Shown piece after piece: positions 18,061 through 26,237 of a stretch of 64,000 bases of DNA (the first letter of the stretch is position 1; each line of letters starts with the position of its first letter). This DNA is from Halorubrum sp. CSM-61 (lineage in GTDB: Archaea > Halobacteriota > Halobacteria > Halobacteriales > Haloferacaceae), in the NCBI RefSeq assembly GCF_003781945.1, contig NZ_RJJW01000009.1, positions 2,098 through 66,097 on the forward strand, in the 5' to 3' direction. The notes under the pieces are model-generated. The model was given only the letters and a program-made list of their open reading frames with translations. It did no database searches and had not been told where the DNA came from. A program made the translations under genes and the position numbers.

Positions 18061-18831
18061 CTACTCCCGAGTGACCAGTTCGATCTCGTGTCCGTCCTGG
18101 TCCTTCGTGAACGCGTAGTTGTGGTCGCAGGACTCGGGGTCGCGGTAGTCGGGCGCCTCGCGGGTCATCAGCGTCTCCCACGCCTCGTCGAGGTCGTCGA
18201 CGCGGACCGCGACGTGGCCCCAGCCGTCGCCCATCGTGTACTCGCGGCCGTCGTAGTTGTAGGTGAGCTCCAGTCGCATCGCCTCCTGCGGGGCGTCCTC
18301 GGGGGCCACGAAGTAGTTCGAGAAGCTGTCGGCCTCCCAGCGGCCGGACGGCTGCTCCGCGTACTCGAACTTGCGGGTCCAGTAGCCGAGCGCCTCGTCG
18401 GCGTCCTCGACGCGGACCATCGTGTGGTCGATGCTCCACTTCGCGCCGTGGTCGCGCTTGACGATCTCGATCTCGTGGCCGTCGGGGTCCTTCACGAACG
18501 CGTAGCGGTTCCCGCAGGACTCGGGGTCGCGGTAGTCCTCGACGCCCTCCTCCATCAGCTGGTCGTACGACTCCTGAAGCGCGTCTTCGGGAACGCGAAC
18601 GGCGATGTGGCCCCACGCGTCGCCGATCTCGTAGCTGCGCCCGTCGTGGTTGTACGTGAGTTCGAGGAGCGCGCCGTCCTCGTGGACGTCCTCGGGACCG
18701 AGGAAGACGTTGGTGAAGGTGTCGGCCTCCCAGCGACCCTTCTCCTCGTAGTTCAGGTGGGTCTGATACCAGTCGAGGCTCTCCTCTAAGTCCTCGACGC
18801 GGATCATCACGTGGTCGAAAGTTCCGTCCAT
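18061..18831 (-). CDS. Two-domain VOC family protein (glyoxalase-like)
   Basis: A 256-residue protein made of two similar VOC domains (about 1-125 and 130-256), each starting with a short H-x-M-x-RVED strand: FDHVMIRVEDLEESLDWY and IDHTMVRVEDADEALGYW. Metal-ligand candidates are His in FDHVM and IDHTM, Glu in LLELTYNHDG and RLELTYNYDG, His in GHIAVRV and GHVAVRV, and Glu in GHEIEIV and GHEIELV. Both halves retain full metal sets. The segment DPESCGNRYAFVKDPDGHEIE is repeated almost exactly, so the duplication is recent or strongly constrained. This resembles glyoxalase I or a ring-cleaving dioxygenase; the substrate is unknown. Start MDGTFDH was chosen over an upstream ATG nine codons earlier. 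Confidence 0.88.
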   Translation of the reverse strand: MDGTFDHVMIRVEDLEESLDWYQTHLNYEEKGRWEADTFTNVFLGPEDVHEDGALLELTYNHDGRSYEIGDAWGHIAVRVPEDALQESYDQLMEEGVEDYRDPESCGNRYAFVKDPDGHEIEIVKRDHGAKWSIDHTMVRVEDADEALGYWTRKFEYAEQPSGRWEADSFSNYFVAPEDAPQEAMRLELTYNYDGREYTMGDGWGHVAVRVDDLDEAWETLMTREAPDYRDPESCDHNYAFTKDQDGHEIELVTRE

Positions 18832-19017
18832 ACCCGATCCGTCGGTCGCTCGCCCCAAAAGCGTACTGAAGGGGACGAGGCTGACCGCGATCCGACGCCG
18901 CGGAGCGGATCTCGCGACGAACTGGCCGTGTTTTCTACAGTTAGTTCGGGGATTAATAGATAGTCACGCACTCTGATACGTAATCGGCGGGCGCTCCGAA
19001 CGACCGCTCGCCGACCG

Positions 19018-20259
19018 ATGCAAGACACACGAGACCCGCCGTCGACAGCGATCGACGGCACCGACGAGACGTATCGCGCTGAACCGACTCTCGACGCCGA
19101 GTCGACGGCTCCCGAGGCGGGAGGGATCGGTACCGAAGCGCCGACCGCGACCGGAGCCGCTCCGACCGGAGCGGCGGTCGGGGCACCCCCGACGCGATCC
19201 GCCGAACCGGCCGCGGCCGCGGAACGGACGCCACCCGGTGAGTCGGTTTCGGCCGAACCGGCCGCGACCGGAACGACTGAACCGGCCGCGACCGGAACGA
19301 CCGAACCGACCGCGACCAGTTCCGCCTCCGGGCTCCTGCAGTCGCTCGTCGAGCTCGCGTCCGGCTCCCCGTTCGTCGCCGCCATCGCCGCGGTCGAGAC
19401 GGTCATCGCGACCGTCCTGCTCGGCGTGCCGCTCTCGCCCGCGCCGGCCGTGGTCGGACTCGTCGCGTTCGCGGTGTACACCGTCGACCACGTCGCCGAC
19501 GCGGCCGCGGACGCCCGCTCGACGCCCGGACGCGCGCGGATCGCGCGCCGGTACGGCGATCAGCTGATGCTCGCCGCCGCCCTCGCCTACGGGCTCGCTC
19601 TGGCGCTTTCGGTCGCGGGCGGACCGCTCGCGCTCGGCGTCGCGCTGCTCCCGGGCGCGTTCTGGATCGCGTACGCCTCCGACTGGCTCCCGAACGCCGG
19701 GCGGGCCCTCCGCTCGCTCGCGCCGGACGGTGATCTCGGGACCGGAGTGCGGCTCCCGCGTCTGAAGGAGGTGCCGGTCGTCGGCTCCGCCGTCGTCGCC
19801 GCGGGCTGGGCGATCGCCGTCACCCTCCTGCCGCTGGCGTTCGCCGGGTCCGCGGCCCTCGGCTCCGGCTCGGTCGGCGCCGCGCCGGTCGAACCGGTCG
19901 TCGCGGTCGCGGTCGCCTACTTCTTCCTGCGGTCGTTCGTCGACGCCGAGCTCCCGAACGTCCGGGACGTGGAGGCGGACGCCGCGGCGGGGGTCTCGAC
20001 GCTCCCGATCGCCCTCGGCGTCGCCCGGACTCGTCGCGTGCTGTACGGGGTCGACCTCGCCACGGCGGCGACGCTGGCCGCGGCGACGGCGACCGGAGTC
20101 CTCTCGCCGGGGGTCGCCGCGGCGCTCGGCGTCGGACTCGCGGCGTCGCTCGCGGTCACCGCGCTCGCCGGCCGAGTCGACGACGCCGCGGTGCTCGGCG
20201 TCGCCCCGGACTGCAGCTACCTCGTCGTCGCGGCCGCGCTCGCGGTCGTCGCGGCGTGA
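19018..20259 (+). CDS. UbiA-family prenyltransferase with long low-complexity N-terminal arm
   Basis: A 413-residue membrane protein. Residues about 105-413 form some eight hydrophobic helices with the two Asp-rich motifs of UbiA prenyltransferases: YTVDHVADAAAD after the second helix and DAELPNVRDVEAD in the second half. Such enzymes attach prenyl chains to lipids, quinones or heme; the acceptor is unknown. The first 105 residues are hydrophilic, rich in Ala, Thr, Pro and Glu, and include a tandem EPAATGTT repeat not usual in this family. The true start could therefore lie later, near SGLLQSLVELASG, though the codon pattern looks coding throughout. Confidence 0.8.
   Translation: MQDTRDPPSTAIDGTDETYRAEPTLDAESTAPEAGGIGTEAPTATGAAPTGAAVGAPPTRSAEPAAAAERTPPGESVSAEPAATGTTEPAATGTTEPTATSSASGLLQSLVELASGSPFVAAIAAVETVIATVLLGVPLSPAPAVVGLVAFAVYTVDHVADAAADARSTPGRARIARRYGDQLMLAAALAYGLALALSVAGGPLALGVALLPGAFWIAYASDWLPNAGRALRSLAPDGDLGTGVRLPRLKEVPVVGSAVVAAGWAIAVTLLPLAFAGSAALGSGSVGAAPVEPVVAVAVAYFFLRSFVDAELPNVRDVEADAAAGVSTLPIALGVARTRRVLYGVDLATAATLAAATATGVLSPGVAAALGVGLAASLAVTALAGRVDDAAVLGVAPDCSYLVVAAALAVVAA
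19255..19320 (+). repeat. 24-bp tandem repeat, 2.75 units, in the UbiA gene
   Basis: The unit GAACCGGCCGCGACCGGAAC plus four further bases occurs twice in full (19255-19278 and 19279-19302) and then as a diverged 18-bp partial unit. It encodes EPAATGTT repeats in the disordered arm. A repeat length divisible by three keeps the frame, so copy number could vary without breaking the gene. Confidence 0.85.
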
Positions 20260-20390
20260 TAAACCGACGGAGCTGACGGGTCTGGCTCGCGAGAAGTGGC
20301 GGGGAGGAACGGGTTCCCCTCGCCATCTCACGGTTCTCACCGCGACCGGTTCTCTTTGAAGCCGAATACATCCAATCATTGAAACAAAAT

Positions 20391-20399
20391 GATTTATAT
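20391..20399 (+). promoter_or_regulatory. Strong TATA-like element before second histidine kinase
   Basis: ATTTATATT is embedded in an AT-rich window that is exceptional for this region. It is only 10 nt before the chosen ATG but about 22-30 nt before an in-frame GTG at 20421, so a leaderless transcript starting at that GTG is possible and would shorten the protein by four residues. Confidence 0.5.
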
Positions 20400-20408
20400 T
20401 TCGACCGC

Positions 20409-22268
20409 ATGCAAATAACTGTGATCGGGCTGAGCCCGCTGTCGGTCGCGCTGCTCTCCGCCGTCGTCACCGGTACGTCCGCGGCGATCCTCGCGTGGCG
20501 CGAGCGGCCGGAGGCGGGCGCGACGTGGCTGACGGTGCTGCTCGTCGGGCAGGTCTGGTGGACGACGTTCCTCGTCTTCGAGCTGGAGGCGTCGACGCTG
20601 GCGGCGAAGTCGCTGTGGTACGACGTGCAGTGGATCGGCGTGGTGGTCATCCCGGTGGGGTGGCTGCTGTTCGCGCTGGAGTACACGGGGCGGGAACGGT
20701 ACGTGACGCCCGGGGTCGTGGCGGCGCTCTCGGTCGCCCCCGTCGTCACGCTCGGCGTCGTCGCCGCCGGCGACCCGTGGGGGCTCATCGTCGTCGACCG
20801 GGAGGTCGCGGCGACCGCGGTGGGCTCGTTCCTCCGCGTCGAGACCGGGCCGTGGTACTACGTCATCGCCGGGTACACGTACCTGCTCGGGCTGTTGGGG
20901 TCGGTCCCGATCCTCCGGCTCGTCCGCGACGACGCGCGCCCCTTCCGGGGGCAGAGCGCCGCGCTGCTCGTGGGGACGGCGGCGCCGTGGGCCAGCAGCG
21001 TGTTCCACCTCGCGGGGACGTTCCCGATCGCCGGACTGGACCCGACCCCGCTCGCGTTCGCGGTGTCGGGCGTGGCGTACCTCCTCGCGCTCTCCCGGTT
21101 CCGGCTGCTCACGCTCGCCCCGGCCCCTCGGCGTCGCGCTCGGCAGTTGGTGTTCGAGCACCTCCACGATCCGGCGTTCGTGATCGGGACCGAGGGGTAC
21201 GTGATCGACTTGAACCAGAGCGCCGCGGACACCTTCGGGATCGACCGCCGGGCCGCGATCGGAGAGCCGGCCGACGCGGTCGTCCCGCGGTACGACGAGG
21301 TCTCGGTCGAGGAGTCGGACCGGTCCCCGCTCTCGATCGTGGGGACGAACGGTCGACACCCGTACGACGTCACCGTCAGGCGCATCGCCGACGGGCACGA
21401 CCGGCCGACCGGCGAGGTGGTGGTGTTCCACGACGTGGGCGAGTACCTCGGCCAACAGCAGCGGTTAGACGTGCTCAACCGGGTGTTCAGACACGACGTG
21501 CGGACGGAGACGAACCTGATCCACGGGTACGCCGACCGCCTCCGCGCGGACCCGACCGACGAGCGCGCCCTGGAAGTGGTCAAGCGGAGCGCCTCGCGCA
21601 TCCTCGATCTCAGCGAGCGCACCCGGACCGCGAGCGAGCTGTTCGATCCGATGGCGAAGCCGTCGCCGCCGGTGGCGCTCGACGCCCTCGTCGAGGAAGT
21701 GGCGGAAGAGTGCCGGTCGGAGTTCCCGGACGCGAACGTCTCCGTCGCGGGCGACGTGCCCTCGGTCCGGGTTCCGGCGGTGTTGCGGGTTATCGCGGAG
21801 AGTCTGTGTTCGAACGCGGTGCGGCACAACGACAGCGAGCCCCCCTCCGTGTGGCTCGGCGCCGCCGCGGACGACGGGTGGGTCGAGCTCTCCGTGGCGG
21901 ACGACGGTCCCGGAATCGACGAGGCGGAGCGCGAGGTGCTGAAACGCGGCACCGAGACGCCCCTCGAACACGGCAGCGGGCTGGGGCTGTGGATCGTGAA
22001 GTGGGGCGCCGATCAGGTCGGGGGGAACGTCCGGTTCGAGGACCGAGCGCCCCGCGGGACGGTCGTCACCGTTTCGGTGCCGATCAGGGGCGACGCGGGT
22101 GGGCAGACGCGGACGGGGAGGGCGCGAGCCGCGAGACGGCCCGCGAACGGCACCTCTCCGACGCGGGTCGGTAGGCACTTGTCCGCCGCCGGTCATTCCG
22201 GACCATGGACACGTATCTCCCGTACGCCCTGCTCGCGATGGGCGCGTACGCGTTGGTCTCGCCGCTGA
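20409..22268 (+). CDS. Membrane sensor histidine kinase (7TM - PAS - HATPase)
   Basis: A 619-residue kinase. The first 220 residues hold about seven transmembrane helices matching the haloarchaeal 'histidine kinase N-terminal 7TM' sensor region (VWWTTFLVFELEASTLAAKSLW signature, cut here to EASTLAAKSLWYDVQWIGV). A PAS domain follows (about 240-345, GYVIDLNQSAADTFGID). The His box is VLNRVFRHDVRTETNLIHG, the archaeal HDxR type, near residue 360. The ATPase core shows SLCSNAVRHN, VADDGPGI and GSGLGLWIV. The last 50 residues are Arg/Ser-rich, look non-homologous and overlap the next gene by 64 bp, so the native stop may have been lost or a frameshift may lie near 22100. Confidence 0.85.
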   Translation: MQITVIGLSPLSVALLSAVVTGTSAAILAWRERPEAGATWLTVLLVGQVWWTTFLVFELEASTLAAKSLWYDVQWIGVVVIPVGWLLFALEYTGRERYVTPGVVAALSVAPVVTLGVVAAGDPWGLIVVDREVAATAVGSFLRVETGPWYYVIAGYTYLLGLLGSVPILRLVRDDARPFRGQSAALLVGTAAPWASSVFHLAGTFPIAGLDPTPLAFAVSGVAYLLALSRFRLLTLAPAPRRRARQLVFEHLHDPAFVIGTEGYVIDLNQSAADTFGIDRRAAIGEPADAVVPRYDEVSVEESDRSPLSIVGTNGRHPYDVTVRRIADGHDRPTGEVVVFHDVGEYLGQQQRLDVLNRVFRHDVRTETNLIHGYADRLRADPTDERALEVVKRSASRILDLSERTRTASELFDPMAKPSPPVALDALVEEVAEECRSEFPDANVSVAGDVPSVRVPAVLRVIAESLCSNAVRHNDSEPPSVWLGAAADDGWVELSVADDGPGIDEAEREVLKRGTETPLEHGSGLGLWIVKWGADQVGGNVRFEDRAPRGTVVTVSVPIRGDAGGQTRTGRARAARRPANGTSPTRVGRHLSAAGHSGPWTRISRTPCSRWARTRWSRR

Positions 22269-22633
22269 TGCGCGTCGCGACGACGGGCCCCGACGCGGTC
22301 CCGAGCGACGTGGCCGTCGTCGTCTCGAACACGCTTCTCATCTGCATGGCCGTGGCCGTGCTCGCGTACACCGGGCAGGGGTTCACCGAACACCTCGCCT
22401 CCCCGAAGATCCTGCACGTGCTCGCGGCCGGCGTCTTCCTCGGAATCGGCATCCTGGCGCTGTACCGCTCGCTCGCGCTCGGCCCGGTGAGCGTCGTGAC
22501 GCCCATCTTCGCGATGTTCCTCGTGTTCTCCTCCGTGATCGGCTTCCTCCTCTTGGGCGAGTCGTTCACCGCGCGGAAGGCGCTGGGAATCGCGTTCGCC
22601 GCGGCGTCGGTGTACCTCGTCTCGGGCGCTTGA
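22205..22633 (+). CDS. EamA-type small membrane transporter (half-size DMT)
   Basis: A 142-residue protein with five transmembrane helices and one EamA unit: YLPYALLAMGAYALVSPL, VVVSNTLLICMAVAVLAYTG, ILHVLAAGVFLGIGILALY, VSVVTPIFAMFLVFSSVIGF and the final ALGIAFAAASVYLVSG. The SLALGPVSVVTPIF segment is the typical DMT signature. Half-size members must dimerise. The substrate is unknown; metabolite export is typical. Its first 64 bases are shared in another frame with the kinase tail upstream. Confidence 0.85.
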   Translation: MDTYLPYALLAMGAYALVSPLMRVATTGPDAVPSDVAVVVSNTLLICMAVAVLAYTGQGFTEHLASPKILHVLAAGVFLGIGILALYRSLALGPVSVVTPIFAMFLVFSSVIGFLLLGESFTARKALGIAFAAASVYLVSGA

Positions 22634-22786
22634 GGCCGGTCCGATATCGACGCTCGGGGTCCGGTCTCGGTCCCGGCGCACGAGGGCGTTTTCCGGCCCC
22701 GACGTCGAGTTCGATCTCCCGATCCGGAAACGCCCGCCGCGTGACGAAATCCCTTTACTACCCACGGTGAAAGGAGCGTATCCGCA

Positions 22787-24289
22787 GTGGCCCGCCTTCC
22801 GAACCCCTTCCGCGCGCTAATCCTCTACATCGGTTTCGCCCTCGCGAGGGCGGGGCTGATCGACCGGCACCGCGTGGTCCGGACCACGGACCTCGCGTGG
22901 CCGCGGATCGTCACGGGGATCGCCCGGATGTCGAAGAACGCGGTCGACGTGGCGATGGTCGGCGTCGCCGTCGGCACCAGCGCGGTCGCCGGCGTCGGCT
23001 TCGCCGGCCCCTACTGGGGGCTCGCGTTCGCGCTCGGCGGCGGCGTCGCCGGCGGCACCATCGCCCTCGTCTCCCAGCGCTTCGGCGCGGAGGCGTACGA
23101 GGAGCTCGGCGACGCCGTCCGGGCGAGCGTCCTCCTCGCAATCGTCATCACGATCCCCGTCTCGGCCGCCTTCTGGACGTTCCCGACGCGCTTCATCGAC
23201 GTGCTGAGCAGCAACGAGACCGCGATCGCGTTCGGCGCCGACTACCTCCGGATCGTGGGGCTCGGCGTCCCCTTCGCCGCGCTCAACCTCGTCGGAAGCC
23301 GGGTGCTCGTCGGCTGCGACGACGCGTACACCGCGATGCAGGTCCGGGCGGGCGGCGCGCTGGCGAACATCGTCCTGAGCGCCGCGTTCATCTTCGGGCT
23401 CGGCTGGGGCGTCGAGGGCGCCGCGCTCGGCACCGTCCTCTCGAACGTGCTCGCCGTCGCCGCGTTCACGATCGGCCTCGTGCGAGGTCGGGTCCCCGGG
23501 ATCGGCGAGTTCCCCATTTCGATCAGCCCGTTCGGCTCGTACGTGAACCCGGACATGCTCCGCGACCTCGTCGAGATCGGGCTCCCGGTGGGCGCGCGCA
23601 ACCTCGTCTGGACCGTCGCGGAGTTCCCGATGCTCGCCATCCTCGACGTGTTCGGCGAGAACACCGTCGCCGCGTTCGTCATCGCCCGCCGGATCTGGGG
23701 GATCATGAACGCCCCCGGCTGGGGCTTCGGGCTCGCCTCCTCCAGCCTGGTCGGACAGGAGCTCGGCGGCGAGGACCCCGCGGAGGCGGAGGCCTACGCC
23801 CGCGACATCATCCGCTTCTCCGTGGCGACGTACGTGATCTTCGCGGCGCTGACCGCCGTCTTCGCGACCGACATCGTCACGCTGTTCGCCGAGACGCCGG
23901 AGAGCCCCGAGATCCCGATCGCCGTGAACCTCGTGTACGCGGCCTGCGTCGCGGTCGTTTTTCAGGGGATCTCCGGCGGCGCGGCGGGACCGCTCGACGC
24001 GGCCGGCGACACGAAGATCCCGTTCGCGAGCCAGTTCCTCGGGATGTTCTGCGTGTCGATCCCGCTGGCGTACGTCGGCGCCCACGAGGCGACGCCGGCG
24101 ATCGACGTGCCGGGGATCGGCGTGACGATTCCGGAGGTCGCGCTCCCGGCGATCGGGCTGTGGGGCGTCTACCTCGCGTTCCTCGCCGAGACGACGATCC
24201 CCGCCGCGATCAACTACTGGCGGTTCCACTCCGGGAAGTGGAAGGCGATAAGCGAGGCGTACCGACCTGACGCGCCCGCCGACGATTAG
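22787..24289 (+). CDS. MATE-family multidrug/cation efflux transporter
   Basis: A 500-residue protein with twelve predicted helices in two MATE halves. RIVTGIARMSKNAVDVAMVG is the start of the first half, GTSAVAGVGFAGPYW the conserved second helix, and GGVAGGTIALVSQRFGA the loop with the MATE VSQ motif. The second half starts with the LRDLVEIGLPVGARNLVWTV region (shown as DLVEIGLPVGARNLVW) and contains SSLVGQELGGEDPAEAEAYA. Such transporters exchange sodium or protons for organic cations. The start is GTG; an RBS-like GGAG lies 13 nt upstream. It is convergent with the alcohol dehydrogenase gene across repeat copy C. Confidence 0.92.
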   Translation: MARLPNPFRALILYIGFALARAGLIDRHRVVRTTDLAWPRIVTGIARMSKNAVDVAMVGVAVGTSAVAGVGFAGPYWGLAFALGGGVAGGTIALVSQRFGAEAYEELGDAVRASVLLAIVITIPVSAAFWTFPTRFIDVLSSNETAIAFGADYLRIVGLGVPFAALNLVGSRVLVGCDDAYTAMQVRAGGALANIVLSAAFIFGLGWGVEGAALGTVLSNVLAVAAFTIGLVRGRVPGIGEFPISISPFGSYVNPDMLRDLVEIGLPVGARNLVWTVAEFPMLAILDVFGENTVAAFVIARRIWGIMNAPGWGFGLASSSLVGQELGGEDPAEAEAYARDIIRFSVATYVIFAALTAVFATDIVTLFAETPESPEIPIAVNLVYAACVAVVFQGISGGAAGPLDAAGDTKIPFASQFLGMFCVSIPLAYVGAHEATPAIDVPGIGVTIPEVALPAIGLWGVYLAFLAETTIPAAINYWRFHSGKWKAISEAYRPDAPADD

Positions 24290-24369
24290 GACGATCGTTT
24301 TTAAAGGTGTGATCGAAGTTCTTATCCAGGTGATCGCGGATCAACGGCGAACGGCTTCAAACCCTCAGC

Positions 24370-24873
24370 CGATCGTTTATAAATAGAGAGTCGCGGACCG
24401 ACGACGAACACCGCCAAATCCCCAGCCGCTCGGCCGTACGTGATCGATGGCTCCGCGATGAACACCGCCAAAGCCCCAGCCGCGAGGACTCGCGCGACTC
24501 GCTGCGGTCCTCAGTCGCTCGCATAGCTCGCTCCCTGCGGTCCTTACATCGTCGTGCTTCGTCCTTCCGGGAGACTTCGTCTCCCGTCTTTCCGCTCGCT
24601 CCGCTCGCGGAAATCGCGACTGCCCCTTTGAGCCCCACCCGCCCCGCACAGCACCGCCCCGCGCCTCACGCCTCCCCAGCCTCGTCGCTGGCACCCTCCG
24701 CTTCGCTCCGGGAGCCAGCGACTCCAGCGAGGGACCGGAGGTCCCTCTGGCAGCCGGCGCTACGCGCCGGCGACCTCGCGCGTGCGGCTCACGGCCTTTC
24801 GGCCGCTCGCCGGCACGCGCCACCGCGCGGTCCTTATAAGTGATCGCCGCGGCCGCCAGTAACCGTTTATAAT
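24370..24873 (+). repeat. Structured intergenic repeat, copy C (expanded)
   Basis: Longest copy. Hairpin 1 arms lie at 24469-24485 and 24614-24630. Hairpin 2 keeps GTCGCTGGC (24684) and GCCAGCGAC (to 24722), but its loop is replaced by a 21-nt insert that forms its own small hairpin. Hairpin 3 (24778-24820) carries GGC/GCC in place of the TCC/GGA pair of copies B and D, a paired change. About 46 extra bases, themselves two inverted repeats, separate hairpins 2 and 3. The left block with CCAAATCCCCAGCCGC appears twice (from 24413 and 24468). No terminal inverted repeat is seen. It fills the gap between convergent stops of MATE and alcohol dehydrogenase. Confidence 0.85.
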
Positions 24874-24877
24874 TGCC

Positions 24878-26089
24878 TCACCACGCCTCCCGCAACACGC
24901 CTTCGATCGCCTCGGGCGTCGCGTCGAGGTCGGCTGGCGCGCGGTCCATCGACCAGTCGTCGGCGATGTACTCCGCGATCGCGGGGAAGTCGTCCTCCTC
25001 GACCGGTCCGAGATCGCGGAGCCGCGAGGGGACCGGAAGGGAGTCGCGGACCGCGGCGACCTCGCGCACCACGTCCTCGGCGATCGCGTCGTCGTCGCGG
25101 CCGGCGGTCGCGACGTCGAGCCCGTTCGCGAGCGCCCGCCGGCTCGCGTCCACCTCGTCGAAGAGGAACGCGAGGACGTGCGGCGCGACCACCGCGTGGA
25201 CGGCCCCCTGCTGGACGTCGTACCGGCGGGCGAACCCGTGCCCGAACGCGTGGATCACCGAGATCTTCCGGTCGAGCTGGACGAGCAGCGCGCCGACCAC
25301 GGCGCGGTCCGTCGCCGCCGGGTCGTCGGGGCGGTCGCCGGCGACGTGCGGGAGCGCGTCCCGCAGGAGCCGCGTCCCGTGGACCGCGGTCGCGTCGCTC
25401 ACGGGCGATGGGTCGGCGGCGTACGGCGTCTCGATCCCCTTGTTGAACCCGTTCATCGCCGAGCCCGCGAGCGCCGACCGCGGGGTCGTCTCGAACAGGG
25501 CGGGGTCCGCGAGGTCGACGGTCGGCATCGCGCCCGCGCCGCTGACGGTCATCGGCTGACCGGTGGGCGACGCGTCCGCGGCGAGCACCTCCAGCGAGCC
25601 GCCCGTGGAGACGTCGGCGCCGGCGAACGTCGTCGGGATCACCACGAACGGGAGGGCGGGGTCGGTCTCGGGCGCGAGCTCGCCGAGCGCGTCCGTCCCC
25701 TCCTCCGCGTCCGCCCGGAGGTCGGCGAGGTCCCGCCCGTCGACGTCGAGCAGCGTCGCCTGCCGGGCCACGTCGAGGCTGCTCCCGCCGCCGACCGCGA
25801 CGAGGGAGTCCGCGCCGACCTCGGCCCGCTTGTCGAGGAGGTCGAACGCCTCCTCGACGCGCTTGTCCGGGGTCGTTCCGTCGAAGACCCCCGCGAACCG
25901 GTCGCCGAGCCCCTCGCGTATCGGGTCCATGAGGTCGTCGTTGGCGCCCACGTTCGAGCCGCAGACGACGAGCGCGTCGCCGAGGTTTCGCTCGTCCAGG
26001 ACGTCGCCGAGCTCGGCGACGCGCCCGCGGCCGTACCGGATCTCACAGCCCTGATAGTCGTGTTCGAAGGAGTCCGCGATCGGTAGCAT
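24878..26089 (-). CDS. Iron-containing alcohol dehydrogenase family oxidoreductase
   Basis: A 403-residue group III (Fe-type) alcohol dehydrogenase. The nucleotide-binding motif is VAVGGGSSLDVAR (GGGSxxD), followed by PFVVIPTTFAGADVS, the usual PTTxGTGSE position but altered. Metal ligands are expected in DATAVHGTRLL, in HAFGHGFARRYDV and in GAVHAVVAPHVL, and all His residues are present. The changed TTFAGADVS loop suggests a divergent clade, so the substrate cannot be called. Start MLPIADSFEHDY was chosen because the upstream 17 codons are Arg/Pro-rich and overlap the divergent gene's promoter region. Confidence 0.88.
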   Translation of the reverse strand: MLPIADSFEHDYQGCEIRYGRGRVAELGDVLDERNLGDALVVCGSNVGANDDLMDPIREGLGDRFAGVFDGTTPDKRVEEAFDLLDKRAEVGADSLVAVGGGSSLDVARQATLLDVDGRDLADLRADAEEGTDALGELAPETDPALPFVVIPTTFAGADVSTGGSLEVLAADASPTGQPMTVSGAGAMPTVDLADPALFETTPRSALAGSAMNGFNKGIETPYAADPSPVSDATAVHGTRLLRDALPHVAGDRPDDPAATDRAVVGALLVQLDRKISVIHAFGHGFARRYDVQQGAVHAVVAPHVLAFLFDEVDASRRALANGLDVATAGRDDDAIAEDVVREVAAVRDSLPVPSRLRDLGPVEEDDFPAIAEYIADDWSMDRAPADLDATPEAIEGVLREAW

Positions 26090-26237
26090 CGGGCGTCGGT
26101 ACGCCGGGCGGCGGCTTGTAGCTGTGGGAACGGGCGGCACGCTCGTCGGAACCGTGGCAGCGTCGACTCGCGCCGGCGACCCCCAAGAGCCAACCCCCTC
26201 CGGAACCCACGCTTCGACGACTCACCGTCGCCCAACC

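Noticed and set aside
19255-19320. Short tandem repeat as a possible CRISPR
   Set aside because: Repeats are contiguous with no spacers and lie in frame inside a coding region.
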